Below, piece after piece: positions 26,038-34,651 of a stretch of DNA of 64,000 nt; positions within the stretch are counted from its first letter, which is position 1, and every line of letters begins with the position of its first letter. Under the pieces are notes generated by a model. The model had not been told where the DNA came from, made no database searches, and saw only the letters and a program-made list of their open reading frames with translations. The DNA is from Cyclobacterium sp. 1_MG-2023 (GTDB taxonomy: Bacteria; Bacteroidota; Bacteroidia; Cytophagales; Cyclobacteriaceae). The DNA lies in NCBI RefSeq assembly GCF_030546805.1, contig NZ_JAUOPC010000009.1, forward strand, positions 1-64,000. Reading direction: 5' to 3'. The position numbers and the translations under genes were made by a program.

Positions 26038-26082
26038 AGTTTAAGCAATTATCGCGCTAATTTTTAAATAATCGACTGATTA

Positions 26083-26664
26083 TTATTCGTAAAGCTCTAC
26101 AATCATTTCTATTTCAACCGAAATATTGGAAGGCAAGGAGCCCATTCCAATAGCTGCTCTGGCATGCTTCCCTTTTTCGCCAAATACTTCTACCATCAAA
26201 TCCGAAAAGCCATTAATGACTTGAGAATGTTGGGTAAAAGATGGGTCTGCATTGACCATGCCTTTGGCTCGAACAATGTTTTTCACCCTGTTTAAGTCTC
26301 CAATTTCTGCTTTTAAGGAAGAAAGTAGGGAAATACCTGCAAAACGGGCGGCTTCTATTCCTTCTTCCAAGCTAATTTCACTCCCTAATTTGCCAATTAC
26401 TTGTGTACCATCAGGTCTGTCAGGACCGGTACCGGCCAAGTAAACCACATTACCCATGGTTTTAGCTTTGAGGTAGTTGGCTGTAGGTGGTTTAGGTGTA
26501 ATTAATTCAATTCCCAGATCTTTGATCCTTTGTTCGGCATCTACACCATCCGTTTTTTGTTCTGTTGCGGCCTCTTTTTTCTCTCCCTTATCGTTTGCTG
26601 GTGGTCCACCACATCCGGCAAGACTTAAGAAAGGAATCAACAGTATTAGAGCAAATTTTCTCAT
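26083..26664 (-). CDS. RidA-family lipoprotein
   Basis: A 193-residue protein: a lipoprotein signal ending LSLAGC, a charged linker, then a RidA domain from about residue 50 to the end. RidA marks are GNVVYLAGTGPDRPDG, LLSSLKAEIGDLNRVKNIVR, and KHARAAIGMGSLPSNISVEIEMIVEL with the catalytic-type Arg before AAIG. RidA proteins hydrolyse enamine/imine intermediates made by PLP lyases and deaminases. Envelope anchoring is unusual for the family. It is the last gene of the operon that runs from 30840, and a PLP enzyme gene lies 46 bases upstream. Confidence 0.85.
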   Translation of the reverse strand: MRKFALILLIPFLSLAGCGGPPANDKGEKKEAATEQKTDGVDAEQRIKDLGIELITPKPPTANYLKAKTMGNVVYLAGTGPDRPDGTQVIGKLGSEISLEEGIEAARFAGISLLSSLKAEIGDLNRVKNIVRAKGMVNADPSFTQHSQVINGFSDLMVEVFGEKGKHARAAIGMGSLPSNISVEIEMIVELYE

Positions 26665-26710
26665 TGTATGATTAATTTTTTGTTAGATTTTTCCTTTTAG
26701 TCAAAACAAA

Positions 26711-28330
26711 TCAAGTTGCCAATGGAGGTCCACCGGGAACGGTAATTTGCTGCTTGCGTTTTTTGGATTCCCATTTTTTGGCGGTGAAGTTTGCCGTCAA
26801 ATATTCGCCCATAAAAACTTCTCCGGACCATTCTCCGTTTTTTAATTTACCGGTAAACATATAAACAACGGAATCTCCGGGTTTTCTGAAATGGCTTCTG
26901 ATTTTAATGGTATCTCCTTCGATGGTACCATATACATCTTGCTCTGCAAAGTCACTCTTGTGTGTTCCATTCAGCCAGTTGCCGTCTTGCTCCAATATCA
27001 TATGGTGGGTGCTCTCGCTGCTAAAGAAAGACATGTTGATGTCCCATCTTCCGGCAATATTTCCGGCTGGTGCTGCCAAAGAAGTATCAGGCGAAGGTCG
27101 TTTTTCAGCCAGTGTAGCATGAAGTCGTTTGGCCACTACTTTTGCTTCACCTTCTTGCATTTGACTTGGGGTAACATTGATAGAAGTCATGCCATCTTTG
27201 CCGCCACTACCTATAGCAATTCTTGGTTCAGACCTACCGAAAAGTTCAGCAACTTCTGCACCTGTAATGTTGAATTGTTTTGGATCCCAGCTAATGACTA
27301 AATTAGGGGCCCTGTTGTTGAGTCCATCGGGAAGGTTGATTTTATGGCTTACACCTTTTAATTTGGTCGCTTTATCCGCAATTAGATTTAAATATTCCAT
27401 CCATTTATCCCATTCTGCTTCATGGTCTCTGGTGGTCCATGCTTCTACTGCTGCCAGCATTCCGAGCATTTCCTCTTTACCTACTTTATTGTCTCTTCCC
27501 GGTCCATGGTGAGGGGAGCTAGCCTGCCAAGCAGAAAGCATAAGGTCTTTTCTACCCAACAAAAGTCCGGCACACTGAGGGCCACACATGGCTTTTCCAC
27601 CACTATAGGCTACCATGTCTGCTCCACGTTCAAAATGAACTACAGGTATACTAAGATTTTCAGCAGCGGCATCCACCATAATAGGGATGTCTTGTTTTTT
27701 TGCTACTTCGGCAATGGCTTCCACTGACATAGGCTGTCCGGTAGCAGAACTTCTATTTGCCAGCAAATAGATCATGGCAGTTTTAGGATTAATGGCTTTT
27801 TCCAAAGCTTCCATACTGTCCACTTCTACTACAGTAATTCCAATATTTCTTACCGCATGGTCATAGACATTTCTGGAATGCCTAGGGATAATTACTTCTG
27901 TTTTGTCAAGTCCTGATAAGTCAGGAATTCTAAGTAATTTTTCAGGATTACCTCCTGTAACACAAGCAGCAGTACCGTGCTTCATCGCAGCCGCACAACC
28001 AGCCGTGACGATCCCAAATTCCGCTTTGGTGATTTCTGAAAGTCTTTCACCGATGGCAAAGGCTAACTCGTCATATTGAACGAAGTTTTTAGAGGCTGCA
28101 GCCATGGCAGCATGCACTTCCGGCCTTTCGATGGATCCACCAATAATGGTGAAAGTACCTCGGCAATTGATAATTGGAACTACTCCAATAGACTTATAAA
28201 TATCTTTATCAAGGGCAAGCGGCCCCTTGGCAACATTTTTATCCGGTGAAGCCATGAGTGGCGACATACTCATCAGACCTCCTCCAACGGGAAGGATGGC
28301 CAGGTTTTTTAACATTTCTCTTCTATCCAT
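26711..28330 (-). CDS. SelA/DgaE-like PLP enzyme with Tat-type signal and extra C-terminal domain
   Basis: A 539-residue protein. The N-terminus MDRREMLKNLAILPVGGGLM is a twin-arginine-type signal. Residues about 45-410 are a fold-type I PLP enzyme of the SelA/DgaE group (IINCRGTFTIIGGS, VTAGCAAAMKHGTAA, IMVDAAAENLS with Asp220, AYSGGKAMCGPQ with PLP Lys246). Family members are 2-amino-acid ammonia-lyases or lyase-like enzymes; selenocysteine synthase proper is unlikely here. Residues about 425-525 are a separate beta-rich domain (GRWDINMSFFSSE...MILEQDGNWLNGTH...GEWSGEVFMGEYL). It is 6 bases from the amidohydrolase upstream. The substrate is unknown. Confidence 0.82.
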   Translation of the reverse strand: MDRREMLKNLAILPVGGGLMSMSPLMASPDKNVAKGPLALDKDIYKSIGVVPIINCRGTFTIIGGSIERPEVHAAMAAASKNFVQYDELAFAIGERLSEITKAEFGIVTAGCAAAMKHGTAACVTGGNPEKLLRIPDLSGLDKTEVIIPRHSRNVYDHAVRNIGITVVEVDSMEALEKAINPKTAMIYLLANRSSATGQPMSVEAIAEVAKKQDIPIMVDAAAENLSIPVVHFERGADMVAYSGGKAMCGPQCAGLLLGRKDLMLSAWQASSPHHGPGRDNKVGKEEMLGMLAAVEAWTTRDHEAEWDKWMEYLNLIADKATKLKGVSHKINLPDGLNNRAPNLVISWDPKQFNITGAEVAELFGRSEPRIAIGSGGKDGMTSINVTPSQMQEGEAKVVAKRLHATLAEKRPSPDTSLAAPAGNIAGRWDINMSFFSSESTHHMILEQDGNWLNGTHKSDFAEQDVYGTIEGDTIKIRSHFRKPGDSVVYMFTGKLKNGEWSGEVFMGEYLTANFTAKKWESKKRKQQITVPGGPPLAT

Positions 28331-28335
28331 AATTT

Positions 28336-29556
28336 TTAGTGGTATTGATTTGCTGCCAATCCGTTAAGATCGTAAACTATTTTTCCGTCCTTCATGGTCA
28401 ACTCTGTTTCTAATTTAATTTTACCTTCAATTTTATTTTTTCCTGCATCTATAAATCCAAAATCACCTTTGTGAAGTCTTGACAAAGTAAGATCCGCAAC
28501 AGCTCCTACCGTCAGGTGGCCTAGATCTTCTCTTTGAATGGCTTGTGCAGTTTTCCAAGTTGCAGTTGCTATGACATCTTCCACCGGCATTCCAATATTG
28601 ATAAATTTTGACATTATATTAAGCATGTTCTTCATGCCACTGTTCATACTGAACCGATGTAAATCTGTTCCAAAAGATGTTGGTGCCAAACCCTGGCGAA
28701 AGGCAGGTATGGCTTGGCTGAACCAAAAGCCGGCACCTCCATGGCCAACATCAAAATTAATCCCACTTGCATAGGCGGCCTTGACAAAGGGATGTAAGCT
28801 ACCTGCTGAATCAATGATTGGCAGTCGCTCATCTATTTCTTCAAAACTATGGGTAATAATGTCACCGGGTCTCATTTTGTTCAGCTGATCTGCCAGAGAG
28901 TATTCCGGTAAGTGACATTCTACAAGCAAAGGTTTGCCTGCTTTTTCTGAGGCCTTCAAGGCATTTTCAAAGGGTAGCCAATCTTTGCCCGTATAGTGGC
29001 CAATTTTTACACCTACCAAAATATCAGGATATTTTTTTAGGGTTTCATAGGCCTTCGCTACCTGCATATCAGATAAATTTTCCTGGCTTTCATTTCCACT
29101 CATTCCCACACCCACTATATTCAAAAATGCCAAGACCCTTGTTTTAGAAGCATCAATGACATTGGTTTTGAATGTTTCAAAATTTCTCCAACCTGAAGTA
29201 CCTGCATCCACTACAGTAGTGACCCCTGAACGAAAACTAAAATCATCAGGTGATACACTGTTGAACCCATCCGCGAAAGTGCGGCTTTTACTTCCTACAA
29301 ATACATGTGTATGGGGGTCAATTAAGCCGGGGCTAAGGATTAAGCCTGAAGCATCAATTACTTTTTTGGTATTGGTACCGGGAAGGTTTCTAGCTACAAC
29401 GGCTATTTTTCCATCCAATACTGCAATATCCATGGTGTCTTGTATCTCATTCTTTGCGTCAATTAGATAGGCACCTTTTATTAGGTAGTCGTATTCCTGT
29501 CCGATTCCTTGCAAGCAATAAGCGATACAAAGGCATATGGTAAATAAAAGCCTCAT
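28336..29556 (-). CDS. Secreted amidohydrolase/deacetylase (Atu3266/EF0837-like), paralog 1
   Basis: A 406-residue metallo-amidohydrolase with a Sec signal peptide ending LQGIGQ. Metal-site motifs are DPHTHV (His82, His84), a likely carbamylated Lys in LVGVKIG, ITHSF and GTDLHR. The family removes acyl groups from N- or O-acylated hydroxy or amino acids. In the segment where relatives usually have VMVHIG it reads LLVECHL, so one ligand may be shifted. It is paralogous to the gene at 29569. The order amidohydrolase, amidohydrolase, PLP enzyme, RidA suggests deacylation then elimination or deamination. Confidence 0.85.
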   Translation of the reverse strand: MRLLFTICLCIAYCLQGIGQEYDYLIKGAYLIDAKNEIQDTMDIAVLDGKIAVVARNLPGTNTKKVIDASGLILSPGLIDPHTHVFVGSKSRTFADGFNSVSPDDFSFRSGVTTVVDAGTSGWRNFETFKTNVIDASKTRVLAFLNIVGVGMSGNESQENLSDMQVAKAYETLKKYPDILVGVKIGHYTGKDWLPFENALKASEKAGKPLLVECHLPEYSLADQLNKMRPGDIITHSFEEIDERLPIIDSAGSLHPFVKAAYASGINFDVGHGGAGFWFSQAIPAFRQGLAPTSFGTDLHRFSMNSGMKNMLNIMSKFINIGMPVEDVIATATWKTAQAIQREDLGHLTVGAVADLTLSRLHKGDFGFIDAGKNKIEGKIKLETELTMKDGKIVYDLNGLAANQYH

Positions 29557-29568
29557 TTTGTTTTTATA

Positions 29569-30840
29569 CTATTTAAACTCAGACTCCCAATAGGGTACAC
29601 TTAGTCCATTCAAGTCCCAAACCACCTTGCCGGAGCGAATGGTCATTTCCGTTTCCAGTCTCCTGTCTCCGTCTATTTTGGTTCTTCTGATATCCAAAAA
29701 TCCAAAATCTCCTTTTCTAAGGGTAAATACAGCAATGTCAGCTTCAGCTCCCACGTCCAAATGGCCAAGATCTTTTCTGTTGATTACCTGTGCAGGGTTC
29801 CATGTGGCCCTAAGCACAACTTCTTCCATGGTCAATCCCATGTTCATAAATTTTGAAAGCAGATTGGCCATGTCCTTAAAGCCACTGTTCATGCTTTGGC
29901 TGTGCAAATCTGAGCTTATCACATTGGGGAGAAAGCCTTGCTGGATAGCAGGAATGGCTTGGCGAAAGGAAAATGCGCCACCTCCATGTCCTACGTCGAA
30001 ATTTATTCCTCTTTTTTGTGCCTCAAAGACAAAAGGTTTGACTTTGAGCGCTTCGTCCACAATTGTTTCCCTGTTTTTAGGGCCATAAGAAAAGGTGTGG
30101 GTGAAAATATCACCGGGCCTTAAATGCTCCATAAACAGTGATTCTATTGAATTTGGTGGCTGGTGCTCTCCAAAATCTACCATGACAGGAACATCAGCCA
30201 ATTTTCCGGCAGTTACTGCCAAGTCCACTTGTGTGAAGTCTCCCCAATAATGCGCTGATTTGATCCCAACCAAGATGTCCGGAAACATCTTTTTGATCAT
30301 ATTGGCTGTCATGGTGGGGTTCATGTCTGTTACATCTTGTTCTTCAAGTCGGCCGTACATGCCTGTACCCACTATATTTAATAGTGCCAAAACTCTGGTT
30401 TTGGATTGGTCTATGGTTTGTTTTTTAAACTGGCGAAAATTTCTCCAGCCTGAAGAACCGGCATCGACAACTGTGGTCACCCCGGACCTGAAAGTAAAAC
30501 CATCAGGGGGTAGACTGGTCAAAGCATTGGCAATATAGGATTCTGTATCTGCTCCATTAAAAACATGAACATGCATGTCGATTAAACCCGGAGTCACATA
30601 ATAACCTTCGAGGTCTATGGTTTTTTTAGCGGTATTTTCTGAGATGTTTTTGGCTACCTTAACAATTAGCTTTCCACTGATGCCTATATCGTAGGGCTCG
30701 TTGATTCCATTTTTGGGGTCGATGACATGCCCCCCTTTTAGCAATAAATCGATTTCCTGGGATTGTGCCTTGAAACTCAGAAACAGGCCTACAATGAGGA
30801 AAAAGGTAAAATTTTTATTAAATATTTTTGTCAAGGACAT
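29569..30840 (-). CDS. Secreted amidohydrolase/deacetylase, paralog 2
   Basis: The start is set at 30840 (MSLTKIFNKNF), which yields a Sec signal ending SFKAQSQ; the frame is open further upstream without signal sense. The 423-residue enzyme is clearly paralogous to its downstream neighbour. Motifs: DMHVHV (His90, His92), LVGIKSAHY, FTHTFSYG, SSDLHS. Where relatives usually have VMVHIG it reads VMVDFGEH, so the metal-site geometry may differ. It is 12 bases upstream of paralog 1 and is the first gene of the minus-strand operon. It is divergent from the transporter at 31042. Confidence 0.83.
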   Translation of the reverse strand: MSLTKIFNKNFTFFLIVGLFLSFKAQSQEIDLLLKGGHVIDPKNGINEPYDIGISGKLIVKVAKNISENTAKKTIDLEGYYVTPGLIDMHVHVFNGADTESYIANALTSLPPDGFTFRSGVTTVVDAGSSGWRNFRQFKKQTIDQSKTRVLALLNIVGTGMYGRLEEQDVTDMNPTMTANMIKKMFPDILVGIKSAHYWGDFTQVDLAVTAGKLADVPVMVDFGEHQPPNSIESLFMEHLRPGDIFTHTFSYGPKNRETIVDEALKVKPFVFEAQKRGINFDVGHGGGAFSFRQAIPAIQQGFLPNVISSDLHSQSMNSGFKDMANLLSKFMNMGLTMEEVVLRATWNPAQVINRKDLGHLDVGAEADIAVFTLRKGDFGFLDIRRTKIDGDRRLETEMTIRSGKVVWDLNGLSVPYWESEFK

Positions 30841-31041
30841 GGGAGTGATTGAGAATATAGCACTTGTTGCACAAAGGAAAATGGGTCTATCCTTAAAAGA
30901 GGATCGGAAATATTGCAAAAAAAATTGTGTAAACAAAGCCATATTTTATTAAAATTTAATCTATCTAATGTAATCTCTTTTTATTCAAAATAAAAATATC
31001 CAAATTAACAGGTCATTTAAATTTACCCAAAAGCAGTTAGG

Positions 31042-32325
31042 ATGGAACAAGAAAGTAAAACAAGCGGCAGCAATATTTTTCAGAAGATTTGGTTGTGGAT
31101 GCTGGGGATAGGACCCGGTATTTTTTGTATAGGATATACCATAGGCACCGGAAGTGTTACTTCCATGGCCAAGGCCGGAAGTGAATTTGGTATGCAGTTG
31201 TTATGGGTGCTGGTGTTGAGCTGTGTTTTTGCTTGGGTACTGATGGAAGCCTATGGAAGGTATGCCGTAGTGACCGGGCAGACATCCATTTACAGTTTCA
31301 AGACCAAATTAAAAGGGGGAAAGTTAATTTCTTTTTTGGTTGTAGGAGGAATAATTCTTGCACAATGGAATTCCTTATCTGGTATATTAGGACTGAGTGC
31401 CAATGCCATTTATGAAATGGTCACGCTATTTTTTCCGGGAATTGGAGCAGGGAATGGTTATTGGATTATTTTGGGGATTGCTATCGCATTGATTCTAATC
31501 ATGTATGCCTTACTTTGGGTAGGTCAATATTCGTTTTTTGAAAAAGTGTTGGTGGTATTCGTGACCATTATGGGCGTATCTTTTATTATTTCCATGTTTG
31601 TGGTTTTACCTGATCCGGGTGAGATGGCCAAAGGTTTGATACCAAGCGTCCCTCAAGTAGCCGGCGGCAAATTGCTGGTTGCCGCATTTGTAGGTACCAC
31701 CATGGCAGCACCTACTTTCGTAGTGAGACCCCTATTGATGAAAGGTAAAGGATGGGGCCCGGCCAATACCAAGGACCAGTCTAAAGATGCCTTAACAGGA
31801 GCAGTGTTAATGTTAATAATTAATTTGTCCATTATGGCCGCCGCTACCGGTGCTTTACATGCAGAAGGGAAGACCATTGATAAGGTGATGGATATGGTTT
31901 ATTTATTGGAGCCTGTGGCAGGGAAGTTTGCCGTAGCTTTATTTATGACCGGAGCTTTAAGCGCAGGGTTATCTTCAGTTTTTCCTATACTTATGGTTGC
32001 CCCACTTTTAGTCGCAGATTATAAAGAAGGGGAATTGGATACCAATTCAGTTCGCTTTAAAGTATTGACCGGTGTGGCTTGTATTGTAGGGCTAACAGTA
32101 CCCATTCTAGGGGCCAACCCAATCTTTGCTCAGATTTTAACCCAGGTGGCGGCTGTCTTTGTTTTGCCTCTGGTGATTGCCTGTATCATGTACTTGGTCA
32201 ATCAAAAAGCTATGATGGGGGAGCATAAAGCCGGTTTATTATTGAATATAGGTCTGACTGCGGCTTTTGTCTTTGCCTGTATCATCTCTTATACCGGTGC
32301 GCTGGCCTTGATTGAGTTGTTGTAG
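31042..32325 (+). CDS. NRAMP-like transporter lacking the metal-binding motifs
   Basis: A 427-residue membrane protein with about 11 hydrophobic segments in the NRAMP order. The first helix reads GPGIFCIGYTIGTGSVTSMA where NRAMPs have the DPGN metal motif, and the sixth-helix region reads GTTMAAPTFVVRP where they have the MPH(N/T) ligand site. The fold assignment is good, but manganese or iron transport is unlikely; organic solutes or another ion are possible. It is divergent from the amidohydrolase operon, sharing a 200-base promoter region, and so is probably tied to the same substrate. Confidence 0.8.
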   Translation: MEQESKTSGSNIFQKIWLWMLGIGPGIFCIGYTIGTGSVTSMAKAGSEFGMQLLWVLVLSCVFAWVLMEAYGRYAVVTGQTSIYSFKTKLKGGKLISFLVVGGIILAQWNSLSGILGLSANAIYEMVTLFFPGIGAGNGYWIILGIAIALILIMYALLWVGQYSFFEKVLVVFVTIMGVSFIISMFVVLPDPGEMAKGLIPSVPQVAGGKLLVAAFVGTTMAAPTFVVRPLLMKGKGWGPANTKDQSKDALTGAVLMLIINLSIMAAATGALHAEGKTIDKVMDMVYLLEPVAGKFAVALFMTGALSAGLSSVFPILMVAPLLVADYKEGELDTNSVRFKVLTGVACIVGLTVPILGANPIFAQILTQVAAVFVLPLVIACIMYLVNQKAMMGEHKAGLLLNIGLTAAFVFACIISYTGALALIELL

Positions 32326-32365
32326 GCAAGGGGGCAAGTATTTTGTTTTAAAATTTACATTTGGT

Positions 32366-32409
32366 ATTGGGTTTTGAGAGGTATGCTAAAAATCTACTCA
32401 AAACCCAAT
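32366..32409. repeat. Perfect 13-bp inverted repeat between convergent genes
   Basis: ATTGGGTTTTGAG (32366-32378) / CTCAAAACCCAAT (32397-32409) with an 18-base loop. The right arm is inside the last codons of the minus-strand gene at 32394-32825, so the plus-strand arm is an inverted copy of that gene's end. It may act as a bidirectional terminator, though the T-run is weak. Confidence 0.6.
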
Positions 32410-32825
32410 TCCATTTTATATAAGGTTACATGGTTTTCTTCCACATCAAATAGATCCGGATTTTTCAATGCCACCACTTTATTGTCTCTGTTGACTACAT
32501 TTGGATAATGGACGCCTAATGGGAATTTTACATTGCTGTCAAGGACATTGTAGTCTTTGTCTAGTAGGACGGCATAGTAGGTATCTCTCTTTTCCATTTC
32601 AATCTCAGCTCCTTTGTCATTTAACCTTAAAATTTGCCGTATTCCTATACCAGCATTAGTCAATGCGTAATGGCATGGTTTAGGATCATAGCCTTTAAGG
32701 TGCAAAGGATCTAGATGGTCAATATTTATCGAGTCTCTAATAGTAATGGAAAAGTTTCTATGAGCTGTTTTTTCTTTTGGCGATTTGAAAACCTTCCTGA
32801 GGAGACTCAGGAAATCCAATTGCAT
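32394..32825 (-). CDS. Hypothetical protein, possibly a truncated propeller fragment
   Basis: A 143-residue protein with no signal peptide. The C-terminal half (YYAVLLDKDYNVLDSNVKFPLG...NKVVALKNPDLFDVEENHVTLYKMEL) resembles the last blade of Bacteroidota DUF4221-type propellers. It is much shorter than such proteins, so it may be a 3' fragment or a distinct small family. It begins 8 bases after the stop of the broken dehydrogenase gene upstream, in the same operon. I do not assign a function. Confidence 0.5.
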   Translation of the reverse strand: MQLDFLSLLRKVFKSPKEKTAHRNFSITIRDSINIDHLDPLHLKGYDPKPCHYALTNAGIGIRQILRLNDKGAEIEMEKRDTYYAVLLDKDYNVLDSNVKFPLGVHYPNVVNRDNKVVALKNPDLFDVEENHVTLYKMELGFE

Positions 32826-32833
32826 AACCGGAA

Positions 32834-34588
32834 TTAATTTAAAATTTTAGCCCTAATCTTTGCCACATCTTCTTTTGCTACTGCGGAAGCATTATTTTCA
32901 AAGTTCTTTCTGATAAAGGTTAGTACCTGTGATATCTGCTCATCTGTGAGAAACTGGTGGGCCGGCATGATATTGTCGTAAAGTTCTCCATTGACTTCAA
33001 TTTCTCCTTCGAGCCCATTTAACACTATATTAATAAGTCTTGATTTGTCGCCTGTGACCCAGTCAGTATTACTTAGTTCCGGAATTCTGCCTTTGGCGCC
33101 CTTTCCATCTCTTTGATGGCATGGGGAGCAATAGGTATTGTATACCTTTTTTCCTTCGGGTAGCTGACCTTTGTCTAGGTTGTCTTCCACGGGATGAGGA
33201 TTGCGAATATTGGCTACCAGTTTTTGTGCTTCCATTTTAGCCAATTCAGCTTCTCCAAATGTAGCTTTGTCACCTTTATATAGAATCCGCCATATTTTTC
33301 CCACCCTTGAATCTGACACATATAAGGAACCGTCCGGTCCTTGGGCCAAGCCCATGGGCCTGAATTCCGCATCATTTGTATTGATAATAAGTTCTTTGCC
33401 GGCAAATCCATTGGCAAATACTTCCCAATCACCACTGACCTGGCCATTTACAAAAGGAACAAAAGCCACAAAATACCCCGATTGTTGGTAGGGTGATCGA
33501 TTAGTGGAACCGTGGAAAGCGATAAAGGCACCATTTTTATAGCGATCCGGGAATTGATCTCCGGTATAAAATAGCAAGTCGTTGGGCGCCCAATGTCCGG
33601 GAAAGCCCATTACAGGGTCGTCCATGTCAGCACAGCGACCAATAATTTCTCCATCTCCACCATATTCCGGGGCCAAGACCTTCTTTTCATTGATTTGGTC
33701 GTAGTAACAATAGGGCCAGCCGTAATCTCCACCTTCTTCTACGCGAATAAATTCCTCAGAAGGTAAGACAGCGCTTTCCCATTGAGTAAAAGTTTCTGGG
33801 TACAGAAGGTGGAGGTTGTCGCGGCCATGCATGACCAATTAAAGGTTGTTGTCTTCTTGGTTATAATCCATTGCCACTACGCTTCTAATGCCGGTAGCAT
33901 ACAACTCCCCATCTTTTTGGGTCATATTTAATTGATCCATTTTGAATCGCCAAACCCCTCCGTGTTCGATTAATTCTGGACAGGGGTCCAAGCCGGTGGA
34001 CCCGGGAATACCTCCCGGTTTGTTGGCCATGTCCTGACAAGCATTAGAAGGGCTTCCAAAAGGTACATACATGTATCCTTCTTCATCAAAAGCGACCGGT
34101 TTGGTTATGTGCCAGTGAATCCCATGTTCGTGGTCATCGGTTAGCACTACTTCCATTGGCGTATCAGGAACGAGTTGTCCGGGTACAAGTTTGTTTCTGT
34201 AAACAACTCTGGCTGCACTATAATATAAATAACCATCGTGGATGCGCATGCCATTGGCTAGACTACCCTCGTCTTTATAGTCACCGAAGTATGTAATGAT
34301 GTCTGCTTTGCCATCTCCGGTTGTATCTCGCAATGCCACATTAGATCCAGTTCCTTTGGCATACCTTAATTTAACATAGATGTCTCCATTATCATTTACT
34401 GCGAGGTGTCGGGCTTTGCCGATGCTATCTGCTACAACCAGAGCCCCGAAACCTTCCGGAAGGGTGAGGCCATCATTATTAGGTGCTGAAGGAGGAAAAT
34501 CTGAAGGATGACTACACGAATAAAGTATGTAACAAAAAAGTGGAAAAAAAATTAAAAATTTTATGAGTGGTAGATTGTAGAATTTCAT
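32834..34588 (-). pseudogene. PQQ-type sugar (sorbosone-like) dehydrogenase with cytochrome c domain, split by in-frame TAA
   Basis: Two parts in the same frame are separated by one TAA at 33839-33841. The upstream part (start 34588, lipobox LYSC) carries the first propeller blades (LPEGFGALVVAD, NGDIYVKLRYAKG, THDDEHGIHWH-like TDDHEHGIHWH). The downstream part resumes LVMHGRDNLHLLYPE, continues the propeller and ends in a cytochrome c domain (CSPCHQRDGKGAKGR). Relatives read ...(D/N)LY(V/L)VMHGRD, so a Tyr codon has probably become TAA. The intact product would be about 584 residues and would oxidise an aldose or sorbosone in the periplasm, passing electrons to the heme. Stop readthrough or a base-call error are alternatives. 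Confidence 0.8.
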
Positions 34589-34651
34589 GGTGTTGCGTGA
34601 AAATTTCATGTTAATTAATAAAATTCTAAGGACAAAACAATAAAATTTCAA

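Noticed and set aside
25971-26048. Longer N-terminus for egtB
   Set aside because: The extension reads through the operon terminator at 26003-26037; the start at 25970 begins the conserved domain normally.
26711-28330. SelA-like gene as true selenocysteine synthase
   Set aside because: It carries an export signal and an extra domain, and no selB or tRNA-Sec is seen; the SelA/DgaE lyase branch fits better.
29627-30088. Plus-strand frames over the amidohydrolases and PLP enzyme (also 26891-27512)
   Set aside because: They lie antisense within well-supported genes and have composition expected of antisense frames.
33839-33841. Stop codon read as selenocysteine or pyrrolysine
   Set aside because: The codon is TAA, not TGA or TAG; a Tyr-to-stop change or base-call error is simpler.
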